This document shows, piece by piece, positions 8,543 through 17,550 of a DNA stretch of 64,000 nucleotides (position 1 is the stretch's first letter; every line of letters begins with the position of its first letter). Below the pieces are notes generated by a model, which made no database searches, was not told the origin of the DNA, and saw only the letters and a program-made list of their open reading frames with translations. The position numbers and the translations under genes are program-made. The stretch covers positions 1 to 64,000 of the forward strand of contig JAEWKH010000016.1 of the NCBI GenBank assembly GCA_023386155.1, written 5' to 3'. Source of the stretch: Pseudomonadota bacterium (GTDB taxonomy: Bacteria > Pseudomonadota > Alphaproteobacteria > Rhizobiales > Beijerinckiaceae).

Positions 8543-8965
8543 TTATGCCGCCCGAACCGCGGCGGCTTCCGCCGAGGCGGATTGACGTGCCTCGATCGGC
8601 TCGAACAGGGACCGGATGAGCTTCAGCGCATCGAAAGTGCGATCGGCCTCCACAAGGTCGCCGATCTTGCGCAGGGTGTCCTTCGCCTCGTCGTCGGCAG
8701 CGCCCTGGACCAGGGCGGCGTGCAGCTTGCGAAACGCTCCAATGACCTTTCCGGCCTCCTGCGGATTGATCAGCAGGGACTGGACCACGAAATAGAGCTG
8801 GCGCATCGGGGTCGTCGCCTCGTTGACCTGGAGGACATGGCTCTCCAGGAGGAAGCGCGCCTCGTTCAGGAGGCTCAGCGTCACCTTCTGGCTGACGGTG
8901 AGGACCGCTCCATTGATGAAGATGCGCTCACCGGCTTTGAGGGAGAATCTCATTTTGGCTTTCAT
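8543..8965 (-). CDS. flbT: Flagellin mRNA regulator FlbT
   Basis: A 140-residue protein with the FlbT start (MRFSLKAGERIFINGAVL after a few residues) and family motifs FLLES and QLYFVVQSLL. In Caulobacter FlbT binds flagellin mRNA leaders and represses translation; in Brucella it acts positively. The start overlaps flaF by ATGA. MRFSLKAGE, four residues in, is a second possible start. The long leader of the flagellin gene at 70 is a plausible target, by inference. Confidence 0.93.
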   Translation of the reverse strand: MKAKMRFSLKAGERIFINGAVLTVSQKVTLSLLNEARFLLESHVLQVNEATTPMRQLYFVVQSLLINPQEAGKVIGAFRKLHAALVQGAADDEAKDTLRKIGDLVEADRTFDALKLIRSLFEPIEARQSASAEAAAVRAA

Positions 8966-9309
8966 TTCAGACCCTCCTGGATCATGGTGTTGATGTCGAT
9001 CAGCGCAGTCACATCGTTATGCTCTCCGCAGGCGATGCGACCGGTTTCTCCCATGACCCAGAACCCAATCGAGATGAGCTGCGCTTTGAGATTGTCGGGC
9101 AGATCATTATCCGGATGAACCAGATCCTGGGCGAGAGCGGTCCACAAGTTCTGGAGGAACTCCAGAGCTTCGCTCATTTCGCAAGAACGGGAAGAATGTC
9201 CCTTGGCCGCCTTAAGGAGGCCGATCGCATGCTCAAAGACTTCATACTCGCGCTGCCGGCATTCCTTCGGAGCATCCTCAACAACTTCTGCATACGAAAA
9301 TCGATACAT
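8962..9309 (-). CDS. flaF: Flagellar biosynthesis regulator FlaF
   Basis: A 115-residue protein of the FlaF family, recognised from the MYRFSYAEVVED start and the region LWTALAQDLVHPDNDLP. FlaF works with FlbT and promotes flagellin synthesis or secretion. It lies between flgL and flbT, an arrangement typical of the Hyphomicrobiales, and is coupled to flbT by a four-base overlap. Confidence 0.93.
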   Translation of the reverse strand: MYRFSYAEVVEDAPKECRQREYEVFEHAIGLLKAAKGHSSRSCEMSEALEFLQNLWTALAQDLVHPDNDLPDNLKAQLISIGFWVMGETGRIACGEHNDVTALIDINTMIQEGLK

Positions 9310-9324
9310 GGATGGGATCCGGAA

Positions 9325-10383
9325 CTAGAGGTAATTGATCAGGCTCAGCTGCTTGAGCTGAGCCGTCAGGGAGTAGGAGGTTTGAATTTGGGTCATGAGC
9401 TGATCGACCCGAACCTTTGCCTCCGTAGGATCGACAGCTTCCAATTGACCGATGCGCTCCTCAAATATCGACTTCTGGAGGTCCATCCTCTCGGTAGCCC
9501 GCTCCGTCTTCGCGTGCGCGGTTCCGACATCCGCCTGCACGCCGATGATGCCGCTGATCGCCGTCGAAAGAATGCCTATGGCCTTATTGAGCACGACGTT
9601 CCTTGTGGCGGTGCTCAATGACTCGACCCCGAGGTCGAAGATCATCGTGTAGGCCATCGCGATCTGCCGCATGGGGAGCGTATTCGCATTCGTCGATGTT
9701 TCGACCTTCTCCAGCGGAGAGATCAGGCTCTGAATGTTCTGGTCGGATGCATTCGAGAGCGCGCCCCAGCCCGGCCCTTCGAAGATCTGCTTGAAAGGCC
9801 CGTCCAGAAAGGCCTCCATGTCTCCGGCTGCGATCCCCGAGACGAGCGCGTCGTTCTGCGGGAAGCCGAAGCCGCCGGCACCTGTCGGCGCCGAGAACGC
9901 ACCTGCGACGAGGTCCTTGAGGGAGGGCGGACCACCGCCCGCATAGTCGTCGGCCGGCTTCACCTTAGTGTTGATGCCGCCGAAAACGAATTGCCCGCCG
10001 ACCGACGAATTGAGGTTCGAGATCAGGCTTTCCATATAGGCTTTCGCCTCTCCCTTGATGATCTCGACAGGAGGGTTTAACGGCAGCCCGACCAATGCAT
10101 CTCTGAATTTCGTCGCGTCGTCACGGATGCTGTCCAGCGCGGCGGTCGTCGTCTTCAGCCGCTGGATGACGAGTCCGTTGCTGTCCGTCAGCGTTTCGAT
10201 CTCCGCTCGCTGCTGGCGCAGGGAGAGCGCCTCGCCGACCTTGTACCCGAGGGCAAGCCCGACATCCGCATGGCGTCCCGTGGTCAATTCCGTATTGGCC
10301 TTCGCGAGGTTATCCTGAAGCTTGTCGAGCGCCGCTCTGGGAGAGTTCCACAGCGTCACCGTCGAAATGAACGTCGTCTTCAT
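9325..10383 (-). CDS. flgL: Hook-filament junction protein FlgL
   Basis: The 352-residue protein starts MKTTFISTVTLWNSPR and ends QLKQLSLINYL, helical termini of the flagellin/FlgL superfamily; the middle is variable. It forms the second junction ring between hook and filament and is exported with FlgN help. It is three bases downstream of flgK. The length suits FlgL and its place after flgK excludes a flagellin. Confidence 0.93.
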   Translation of the reverse strand: MKTTFISTVTLWNSPRAALDKLQDNLAKANTELTTGRHADVGLALGYKVGEALSLRQQRAEIETLTDSNGLVIQRLKTTTAALDSIRDDATKFRDALVGLPLNPPVEIIKGEAKAYMESLISNLNSSVGGQFVFGGINTKVKPADDYAGGGPPSLKDLVAGAFSAPTGAGGFGFPQNDALVSGIAAGDMEAFLDGPFKQIFEGPGWGALSNASDQNIQSLISPLEKVETSTNANTLPMRQIAMAYTMIFDLGVESLSTATRNVVLNKAIGILSTAISGIIGVQADVGTAHAKTERATERMDLQKSIFEERIGQLEAVDPTEAKVRVDQLMTQIQTSYSLTAQLKQLSLINYL

Positions 10384-10386
10384 GAC

Positions 10387-11850
10387 TTAGCCTACCGCGT
10401 TGAGGAGGGTCTTGAGCATTTGGTCGATCACTGAGATCAGCTTCGCGGAAGCCGAATAGGACTTCTCCAACTGCAGCATCAGGGCCGTTTCATCGTCCAC
10501 GTTGACGTCGGTCGCATTCGAGAGCGCCTCCGACGCGTGCGCCAGGAGCGTATTCCGGTACGCGAGAGACTGGTCAGCGCTCTGGCGTGAGGACTCGACC
10601 CAGCTTGCGGAGGAAGACGCAAATTCCTGAAGAGAGACCTTCGCTCCCAAACCTAAGCTCGGGTTGAATGGCCGCTCCTTCGCCATTTCTCCAAGGAGAC
10701 CATACAGACGACCAGAGAACGCGGTATCATCAGGATTAGGGTTGTAGCCGTAGCCGGGGTTGATGCCCCCATCACGGATCTTCTCGTAAGCTCCGCTCGC
10801 ACTCTTCGTCGGATCAATCTCGTTTGTAACCTTGATCAACCCTGCCAGTCCGGTCGGCGCGGGCATGGTCGGTACGCCGGCTGCGCCCGCGAAGGTGAAG
10901 ACGCCTGGAAGATCCGGCTGCGTCGGATCACTCTGGTGTTTCTCCGCAAATGCCTCGATGAGCCCGCGGGCAATTTCATCCAACTGGGCCTGATAGGTTA
11001 CGGCGACATCATCCCGGATCGCCACCTGGCCAACGAGGTTGCCCGAATTCAAGGGCATCGGGGACCCCAGGCCGGTCACCTGAATGCCGTCGATGTAGAC
11101 CGCCTTCCCGGTCGTGCCGGGAGCATAGACCGTCGTCCGGTCGAATGTTACCGTTCGGGGCGCTCTGTCGAACAGGGGGACACCGCTGTCAGTGTAGAGA
11201 GCAATGTCATTGCCCGCTCTCGGCACGACCGTGATGCCTATTTCTTCCGACAGCTGAGCAATCAGACTGTCTCTCGTATCGAGAGCATCGGTCACGTCCG
11301 CTCCAAGCGCGGAGCCGCTCATGACCTCCTGGTTCGCCTTCTCGAACTTCGCTAGAAGGTCGTTGATGCGGGCAACGGAATCCGCGACCTTTCCATCCGC
11401 CTCCAGGCGGACGGCCTGAACGGCAGCCGTTGCCTGATTCAGGCTCGAAGCGAGGTCATTGGCTGCCTTGACGAAGGCGCGGGCATATTGCTGGTTGTCG
11501 GGAGCGTTCGCATATTGCTTGAGCGCGCTGTCCATTGCGCCGATCCGTGCCGAAACGGACTCATCAAGCTCGGTATCGCCCACGGTCCGGCTCAACTTCT
11601 TCAAGCCCTCTAACAACGCCTTCTGGGTGGCCGCATCAGACGTCGTCTCAAGCATTTTGGACAGGAGCGCCGCATCGCTGGCCCTGAGTGTCACGACCCG
11701 CGCCGCGCCGCTCTGCGTCACGAGGGCGGCGATCTTGCGCGAATAGCTTGGATCGGCGGCCCCGGTGATGTTGCGTGACACAACCGCCATCTGCGATTGC
11801 GACGCCTGCAACGATGAGCGTGCCGTATTGTAGGCTACTGACAGAGACAT
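10387..11850 (-). CDS. flgK: Hook-associated protein FlgK
   Basis: A 487-residue protein with the FlgK N-terminal helix (LQASQSQMAVVSRNITGA, PSYSRK) and a C-terminal helix ending in LISVIDQMLKTLLNAVG. The ANNxANxxTPGYSR-like motif is present in altered form (RNITGAADPSYSRK). It is the first junction ring on the hook. It lies 32 bases after flgE and just before flgL. Confidence 0.94.
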   Translation of the reverse strand: MSLSVAYNTARSSLQASQSQMAVVSRNITGAADPSYSRKIAALVTQSGAARVVTLRASDAALLSKMLETTSDAATQKALLEGLKKLSRTVGDTELDESVSARIGAMDSALKQYANAPDNQQYARAFVKAANDLASSLNQATAAVQAVRLEADGKVADSVARINDLLAKFEKANQEVMSGSALGADVTDALDTRDSLIAQLSEEIGITVVPRAGNDIALYTDSGVPLFDRAPRTVTFDRTTVYAPGTTGKAVYIDGIQVTGLGSPMPLNSGNLVGQVAIRDDVAVTYQAQLDEIARGLIEAFAEKHQSDPTQPDLPGVFTFAGAAGVPTMPAPTGLAGLIKVTNEIDPTKSASGAYEKIRDGGINPGYGYNPNPDDTAFSGRLYGLLGEMAKERPFNPSLGLGAKVSLQEFASSSASWVESSRQSADQSLAYRNTLLAHASEALSNATDVNVDDETALMLQLEKSYSASAKLISVIDQMLKTLLNAVG

Positions 11851-11882
11851 GGATCAATGACCCTTGGGCTTGGGAGAAAAGA

Positions 11883-13076
11883 TTAGCGCTTCAGGTTCAT
11901 CAGGACGTCGAGAAGTTCGGAACCGGTCTGGAAGACTTTCGAATTCGCCGTGTAGCTGGTCTGGGCTTCGATCATTGCCGTCAGTTCGGTGCCGATATCG
12001 ACGTTCGAGCCCTCAAGAGCACCGGATGCGATGGATCCGAAGCCGGACATTTCCGGGAAGCCCACCTGATAGCCGCCGGATGCGGCCGTAGTTTCATAGA
12101 CGTTGCCTGCACGGGGGCTCAGGTTGTCCGGGCTTGGAACGGTCGCAAGCGGGATCCGGTAAGCGCCGACCCGCGTGCCATCCTCATAAACCGCGTAGAC
12201 AGTTCCATCGGATGCGAACTCGACGTCCTTCACGGCGGACGGAGCATTTCCGTTGGACGTACCGGTGACGTTGTACTCGCCAGCCAGCTGGGTCATGCCC
12301 GACATGTTGAGCGTGAAGGACTCGCCGCCAGGAATGGTGAAGGTCATAGTCGGCGGGCTGGTGGCGAGTTGCCCATCGCCATTGAAGTCGAGAGGCATCG
12401 ACAGCGTTCCGAGCAGCGGATCAGACGGATCAGTCCCGTTGGCGACTTCGATTGTCCACTGCGTATCGTTAACCTTTGTCAAGGTGATGTTGATCTTGAT
12501 CGGGTTGCCAACCTTGTCGTAGACCTGAAGCGAGGATTGCTTGATATCCCCTGCCACGGCGCCATCGGGAAGGTTCCCCTTGAAGGTACCCTTCGTGGAG
12601 CCTGCAGCCTGCATCGCGAAGGATGACAGATTGATCGGCTCGACACCGTCAAGGCTGTTCAAGGATGGATTCGCCGTAGTTGCTCCAAGCTTATAGCCCA
12701 TCAGGGTGAACCCGGCCGCGTTGACGAGATTGCCGTTTCGTCCATCGAGGACGAAGTTGCCGGCGCGGGTCAGGTAGGGCGATCCTCCCGGATCCGTAAC
12801 CACGAAGAAGCCGTTGCCGGAGATCGCCAGGTCCGATCCGGAGGTCGTGTAGGCAATCGGCCCCTGATCGCCGATCGTGTAGCGAACCCTGCTCGTGACG
12901 GAGCCGGAATTATAGTTGCCTTCGCTCGACGGCAGGATGAGGGACGAGAACTCGGTCGAGGCGCGCTTGTATCCAGTGGTGCTCGAGTTCTGAATGTTCT
13001 CGGCGACGGTACCTAACTTGTTTGACTGAGCGTTCATGCCAGAAACGCCGCTACGAAGAACGCCATAAAGACTCAT
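11883..13076 (-). CDS. flgE: Flagellar hook protein FlgE
   Basis: The 397-residue protein has the rod/hook N-terminal motif GVSGMNAQSNKLGTVAENI followed by TTGYKR, a central hook domain, and the C-terminal TELTAMIEAQTSYTANSKVFQT helix region typical of FlgE. It is the first gene of the flgE-flgK-flgL-flaF-flbT-flgD-fliQ operon, with a TAGGAGC ribosome site and a flagellar box 39 bases upstream. Hook length is set by FliK at 21985. Confidence 0.95.
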   Translation of the reverse strand: MSLYGVLRSGVSGMNAQSNKLGTVAENIQNSSTTGYKRASTEFSSLILPSSEGNYNSGSVTSRVRYTIGDQGPIAYTTSGSDLAISGNGFFVVTDPGGSPYLTRAGNFVLDGRNGNLVNAAGFTLMGYKLGATTANPSLNSLDGVEPINLSSFAMQAAGSTKGTFKGNLPDGAVAGDIKQSSLQVYDKVGNPIKINITLTKVNDTQWTIEVANGTDPSDPLLGTLSMPLDFNGDGQLATSPPTMTFTIPGGESFTLNMSGMTQLAGEYNVTGTSNGNAPSAVKDVEFASDGTVYAVYEDGTRVGAYRIPLATVPSPDNLSPRAGNVYETTAASGGYQVGFPEMSGFGSIASGALEGSNVDIGTELTAMIEAQTSYTANSKVFQTGSELLDVLMNLKR

Positions 13077-13114
13077 CTGAAGCTCCTACGGTTACAAACT
13101 GGACCTAACACCAT

Positions 13115-13133
13115 GACGCTTGTGCGAAGCTGT
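13115..13133 (-). promoter_or_regulatory. Flagellar operon box upstream of flgE
   Basis: The minus strand reads ACAGCTTCGCACAAGCGTC, matching the shared TCRYRCAAGS core with partly palindromic flanks (GCTT/AAGC). It lies 39 bases before the flgE start codon. Confidence 0.6.
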
Positions 13134-13172
13134 ATTCAGGCCCAGGGAAGATGCTGTGAGACGGAAACAACT

Positions 13173-14495
13173 CTATTGCTTGAGGGCCTGCGCCAGATCC
13201 ATGAACGCATCGCGACTGGCAGGCACCGATGGATCCTGTCGGAGCGCTTCGTAGATCTTCGGGACAAGAACGACCGCCTGATCGAGCTCCTGATCGTTAC
13301 CAGGATGATAACCGCCCATCAGCCTGAGATCCCTTGTATCCTCGAAGCGGGCGATCAGCCCACGCAGGCGACGCACCAGCTCTTTCTGGTCAGGCGACCA
13401 CACGTGATCGGCCAGCCGCGAGATCGATCCCAGGACATTGATGGCCGGATACCGTCCCTGGTCCGCGATGGAGCGGTCCAGAACGATGTGGCCGTCGAGC
13501 GTACCGCGGATGTTGTCGGCGACAGGATCGTTATGGTCGTCGCCGTCGATGAGAACGGAGAAGATACCCGTAATGGACCCTTTGCCTTCCGGCCCGGGCC
13601 CTGCCCTCTCCAGCAGGCGGGGGAGATCGCTGAAGACGCTGGGCGTATAGCCACGCGCAACGGCAGGCTCTCCAGCCGCCAGAGCCACATCGCGAGCCGC
13701 GTGAGCGTATCGCGTGACCGAGTCGACGATGAGCAGCACAGAATCGCCGCAGTCGCGGAAGTATTCGGCAATCGCCACGGCCGTTCGCGGCGCCTGACGC
13801 CGCATCATCGGGCTCTCGTCTCCGGTCGATACCACCATGACCGACTTATGCAGGTTGGCATGGATGGGACCTTCTAGGAATTCCCGCACTTCGCGACCGC
13901 GCTCCCCCACCAGCGCGACAACAATGGTGTCAAAGCCCTCGCACTTGGCGAGCATCGTCAGGAGCGTGGATTTTCCGACGCCGGAGCCAGCGAAGATGCC
14001 GATGCGCTGCCCTTTGCAGATCGGCGTGAACAGATCGATGGCTTTGACCCCTGTGGTCAACGGTGACTTGACCCTCGCCCTGGTCATCGCGGATGGGGGC
14101 TCGGCATCGCTCGGTACGGGCCTGTGGCCTGGAACGAGCGGTCCCAGGGCATCAAGCGGCTCACCGAGCGCGTTGATGACGCGACCTCGCCAGCTATGGT
14201 CGGGGCTCAAGGCCGTATTGCCCACGATGAAGGCCGGCATGCCGATTCCGGCCTCGATGCGCCCATTGAAGGGCTTTATGGTCACGCCCCCGTCATCGAT
14301 CCGGACCACCTCGCCTGCCTGTGTCTTGCCCTGAGCCGCGAAACCCACCCGGTCTCCAAGCTTCACGAACTGCGACAATCCGGCAACGCGATAATAGCTG
14401 GGGTTCACTTCGCAAATGGTCCCACTGATCTGAACCTTCCGCCGTCCGACACCCTCGGTCAGGACGAACTCTTCAAGCTTCTGGAGAGCGTTCAT
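13173..14495 (-). CDS. fliI: Flagellar export ATPase FliI
   Basis: A 440-residue F1-beta-like ATPase with Walker A GSGVGKSTLL, the VVALVGERGREVREF loop, Walker B VLLIVDSVTRYA, and the RGYTPSVFSDLPRLLERAG stretch typical of FliI/YscN. It energises loading of substrates into the export gate with FliH (25883). It follows flgF by eight bases; both form a two-gene minus-strand operon ending before flgE. Length is normal. Confidence 0.97.
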   Translation of the reverse strand: MNALQKLEEFVLTEGVGRRKVQISGTICEVNPSYYRVAGLSQFVKLGDRVGFAAQGKTQAGEVVRIDDGGVTIKPFNGRIEAGIGMPAFIVGNTALSPDHSWRGRVINALGEPLDALGPLVPGHRPVPSDAEPPSAMTRARVKSPLTTGVKAIDLFTPICKGQRIGIFAGSGVGKSTLLTMLAKCEGFDTIVVALVGERGREVREFLEGPIHANLHKSVMVVSTGDESPMMRRQAPRTAVAIAEYFRDCGDSVLLIVDSVTRYAHAARDVALAAGEPAVARGYTPSVFSDLPRLLERAGPGPEGKGSITGIFSVLIDGDDHNDPVADNIRGTLDGHIVLDRSIADQGRYPAINVLGSISRLADHVWSPDQKELVRRLRGLIARFEDTRDLRLMGGYHPGNDQELDQAVVLVPKIYEALRQDPSVPASRDAFMDLAQALKQ

Positions 14496-14503
14496 CGCTA
14501 CCG

Positions 14504-15229
14504 TCAGGAGCTGGGACCGAGGGTCCGGATGGCATCCATGAAGGTCGACTCGCTCTCCTGGATGGTCGTTGCAGCGCTGTCAAAATTCCTTTGGACCGCG
14601 ATCATCTTCGTCATCTCGAGAACGGGATTGACATTCGAGCCTTCGCTGTAGCCCTGTTGAACTCCGGTTGAGTTGAAGTCCTGCACGACTTCACCCGGTA
14701 TGCTGGACGTGACGCCGGAGTTGCCGAAGCGGCCGAGCCTGCTGTCATTCCTCAAGTTGAAGAGCCCGATGGCACCGACCTGATTGCCACCCTGCATGAT
14801 GGTGCCGTCGCGGCCGATGGTCGGAGAGCCGGCCATGGGGTCAAGGGCGATGGGCGCACCACCGGCATCAAGAACCTGATAGCCCTCGACGGTCAGGAGA
14901 TCGCCATTCTCGTTCACCTTGAAGCGGCCATCCCGCGTATAGACCGGCCCATTGGGACCATCGAACGCGAACCACGCCTCGCCCTGAATGGCGACATCGA
15001 GCGGATTGTCGGTCTTGACGACGGGGCCGGTCCGCCGGGACACGAAATTCTGTCCGGATGAGGCGAAGGACACGTTCTCCTTGGCCGCCAGAGAGAGAAT
15101 CTCTTCGAACTTCACCTCATCCGCACGAAATCCGCCCGTGTTCATATTTGCAACATTGTTCGCGATCGTATTGAGGCGCTTTTCCATGGCCACCTGGGCG
15201 GATAACGCGACATAAAGCGAGGATTGCAT
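14504..15229 (-). CDS. flgF: Flagellar basal-body rod protein FlgF
   Basis: The 241-residue protein carries the rod motif ALSAQVAMEKRLNTIANNVANMNT and GFRADE, a middle hook-like domain and the C-terminal EMTKMIAVQRNFDSAATTIQ helix. Length and place (not in the flgBC-fliE-flgG operon) fit FlgF of the proximal rod. It is divergent from motA across a 201-base regulatory region with two opposed flagellar boxes. Confidence 0.92.
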   Translation of the reverse strand: MQSSLYVALSAQVAMEKRLNTIANNVANMNTGGFRADEVKFEEILSLAAKENVSFASSGQNFVSRRTGPVVKTDNPLDVAIQGEAWFAFDGPNGPVYTRDGRFKVNENGDLLTVEGYQVLDAGGAPIALDPMAGSPTIGRDGTIMQGGNQVGAIGLFNLRNDSRLGRFGNSGVTSSIPGEVVQDFNSTGVQQGYSEGSNVNPVLEMTKMIAVQRNFDSAATTIQESESTFMDAIRTLGPSS

Positions 15230-15331
15230 CGAGAAGCTCCGGCCTTTCTCTCATGAGGGCTGCTCGATTACGAGCACCCTGACGACGCGACGGTTGCCCG
15301 CCGCATGAACCTGGCCCGAGAGCTAGCCGAA

Positions 15332-15350
15332 CAGCCTTGCATGAGGCTTG
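15332..15350 (-). promoter_or_regulatory. Flagellar operon box upstream of flgF
   Basis: The minus strand reads CAAGCCTCATGCAAGGCTG, with perfect AGCCT/AGGCT arms around CATGCA. It lies 103 bases before the flgF ATG, farther than in the other operons (39-52), so flgF may have a longer leader. Confidence 0.55.
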
Positions 15351-15362
15351 CCCCCCTGTTTC

Positions 15363-15381
15363 CAGCTTCGCGCAAGCCTCC
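15363..15381 (+). promoter_or_regulatory. Flagellar operon box upstream of motA
   Basis: The plus strand reads CAGCTTCGCGCAAGCCTCC, the same core in the opposite orientation to the flgF box, 12 bases away from it. It lies about 50 bases before the motA start, so the orientation of the box follows transcription. Confidence 0.6.
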
Positions 15382-15430
15382 GTGATTAAGACATCCTCAA
15401 CAGGTTGGACTTTCATAAAGGACCACAACT

Positions 15431-16312
15431 TTGGGCGTTTTGATCGGATTGGCAGTTGCCATTGGCTCGCTCATTAGCGGCTATGTCGCCATGGGCGGTC
15501 ACCTGGCTGTTATTTGGCAGCCTTGGGAATATGTGATCATCTGCGGCATTGCGATCGGCACTTTCATCATCGCAAACCCAATGCCCCTGGTGAAGGACAC
15601 GGGTCGTGCCGCACGGGAGGCTATCTCCGGCACAGTACCCAAGAGGGACCATTACCTCGCGATCTTGAGCCTTCTTTATGCCCTTATGCGGGAACTGAAG
15701 AACAAGCCGCGCAACGAGGTGGAAGGGCATATCGACCAGCCGGAAGAATCGGAAATCTTCAAGGCTTTTCCCAGCGTGCTCAAAGACAAGGATCTTACGC
15801 TCTTCATTTGCGATTATGCGCGGCTGATCACCATAGGCAATGCGCGTCCCCATGAGATCGAAGCGCTCATGGAGGAAGAGATCGCAACCCTTAAGCGCGA
15901 TCGCACGAAACCTTATTACTCCATCTATGCGGTATCGGAGGCGCTGCCGGCCCTCGGTATCGTGGCGGCCGTTCTAGGTATCGTGAAGGCCCTCGGCGCC
16001 ATCGACCAGTCGCCTGCCATTCTTGGCGGATTGATCGCCTCGGCCCTTGTGGGGACGTTCGGCGGCATCTTCATCTCCTACGCCATCCTGTCGCCGCTTG
16101 CCAACAAGGTGAAGGCAACCCGCGAGAAGCAGACCCGTGTCTATGTGATCGTCAAGCAGGCCTTCATCGCCTACATGAACGGGGCGCTTCCGCAGATTGC
16201 CGTGGAGCATGGCCGAAAGGGCATCTCCGTGGAATATCGTCCGACCATCGACGAGGTTGAAACCGCGACGACGACCGGCGGTCGCTCCGAAGATCTGAAA
16301 GAGGCTGCGTGA
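15431..16312 (+). CDS. motA: Flagellar stator protein MotA
   Basis: A 293-residue protein with four membrane segments, a large cytoplasmic loop with the charged residues that contact FliG, and the family region YYSIYAVSEALPALGIVAAVLG in TM3. It forms the proton channel with MotB (24647). The start is a TTG at 15431 (MGVLIGLAVAIGS), with AAAGGA about 10 bases before it; no ATG lies nearby in frame. It heads the motA-fliM-fliN-fliG group, as in Sinorhizobium. Confidence 0.95.
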   Translation: MGVLIGLAVAIGSLISGYVAMGGHLAVIWQPWEYVIICGIAIGTFIIANPMPLVKDTGRAAREAISGTVPKRDHYLAILSLLYALMRELKNKPRNEVEGHIDQPEESEIFKAFPSVLKDKDLTLFICDYARLITIGNARPHEIEALMEEEIATLKRDRTKPYYSIYAVSEALPALGIVAAVLGIVKALGAIDQSPAILGGLIASALVGTFGGIFISYAILSPLANKVKATREKQTRVYVIVKQAFIAYMNGALPQIAVEHGRKGISVEYRPTIDEVETATTTGGRSEDLKEAA

Positions 16313-17244
16313 TGATGAGCGGAGCACAAAGCGCCAACGACATTCGCGACATGCTTCTGGATGCTGCAGGCCTTTCCCTCGACCGCCTGCCGATGCTTCA
16401 TGTGATCTTCGACCGCATGTCGACGAGCTGTGCGGAGCATCTGCGCCACATGGCGGCATCGCCCATGTACTACTCGCTCAGCGGGCTCGAGAGCGGACGC
16501 ATCACCGAAATCCTGGAGATGTACGAGGCGAATGCTGTCGCCGGAATCTTCCACGCACCGGAATGGGACAGCCATATCCTGATCGGGTTCGATCGCGACT
16601 TCATCTACACGATGGTGGAGGTGCTCTTTGGCTCCGATGGCTCGGAGCCGCCGGTGGAGGAAGTCCGCGGATTCTCGAACATCGAGCTCAGGATGGCGCA
16701 GACTCTCTTCGAGCAGGTTGCGAAAGCCCTCCAGGCTTCCTTTTCGTTGATCGTCGATACCAAGTTCAAGCTCGAACGCATTGAAACCCGTATGGACTTT
16801 GCGGTCATCGGGCGCCGGAACAACCAGGCAGTCGCAGCAAAGTTCCTGCTCCAGGCACTCAACCGCGGCGGAGAGATGTTCGTCATCATCCCGCAATCTG
16901 TTCTCAACCCCATGCGCAAAGCGCTTTCGCATGTGGTCACCGGTGAGTCGTCGGGCCGCGATCCCCGATGGATGAAGCAGATCGCCACGGAAGTGAAGAA
17001 GACGGAGGTCACACTCAAGGCGGTTCTCGAGGAGCGGTTCCTGTCCCTCGGCGAGATCGCCGATCTTAAGATCGGCGATGTCATCGAGCTGCAGGCAACT
17101 CCGCGCAGCCGCGTCAAGCTTGAAAGTAATCAGCAGGGCCTTTTCTGGTGCCATATCGGGCAGTCAGAGGGCTCGTATGTGCTGAAGGTCGATGAACTCA
17201 TCGACCAAGAGAAAGAGTTCCTGGATGATGTCCTCCCTCGCTAA
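16312..17244 (+). CDS. fliM: Flagellar motor switch protein FliM
   Basis: The roughly 310-residue protein is the middle switch-complex component: central CheC-like domain (about 40-220) and C-terminal SpoA domain (LSLGEIADLKIGDVIELQA) shared with FliN. The N-terminal CheY-P-binding peptide of enteric FliM is only loosely matched by ANDIRDMLL. Three starts are close together: GTG 16309, ATG 16312, ATG 16315; the GAGG at 16300 favours 16312, two bases past the motA stop. Confidence 0.9.
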   Translation: MMSGAQSANDIRDMLLDAAGLSLDRLPMLHVIFDRMSTSCAEHLRHMAASPMYYSLSGLESGRITEILEMYEANAVAGIFHAPEWDSHILIGFDRDFIYTMVEVLFGSDGSEPPVEEVRGFSNIELRMAQTLFEQVAKALQASFSLIVDTKFKLERIETRMDFAVIGRRNNQAVAAKFLLQALNRGGEMFVIIPQSVLNPMRKALSHVVTGESSGRDPRWMKQIATEVKKTEVTLKAVLEERFLSLGEIADLKIGDVIELQATPRSRVKLESNQQGLFWCHIGQSEGSYVLKVDELIDQEKEFLDDVLPR

Positions 17245-17539
17245 CACTATCCTTTTTCTTGCGCTCGTGACGACGAGCATCATGGTCGCCGTGATGTATC
17301 GAAAGCTCAGGAAGCTCGATCGCTATCACGCCGAGTACCGGCAGATCTTCGACAAGACAGGGGTTGCCTTGCTGTCGGCACAGAACGCAGTGGCCAACTT
17401 CGGCGCGGAGGGGAAGGAGACGCTCGTTCTTCTCGCGCAGCGTATCGAGGAGGCTCAAGCCATTGCAGGTCGACTTGAGCGCCTCACTCAAGAGGCTCGC
17501 CTGCAATCGCAATCCCAACCCAAAGCGTCTCACCCATAA
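17225..17539 (+). CDS. Unknown single-pass membrane protein between fliM and fliN
   Basis: A 104-residue protein beginning in the end of fliM (20-base overlap) with one N-terminal membrane helix (SLANTILFLALVTTSIMVAVM), a basic stop-transfer stretch YRKLRKL and a cytoplasmic helical tail rich in Q and E that ends in low-complexity SQSQPK. The order fliM-this-fliN is compact, so a switch or stator-related role is likely by context only. It may belong to a small DUF family found in alphaproteobacterial flagellar clusters, but I cannot confirm that here. Confidence 0.65.
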   Translation: MMSSLANTILFLALVTTSIMVAVMYRKLRKLDRYHAEYRQIFDKTGVALLSAQNAVANFGAEGKETLVLLAQRIEEAQAIAGRLERLTQEARLQSQSQPKASHP

Positions 17540-17550
17540 GGCAAAATCTC

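Noticed and set aside
15117..15428. Possible minus-strand gene between flgF and motA
   Set aside because: It covers the two opposed boxes and overlaps flgF; no motif or ribosome site.
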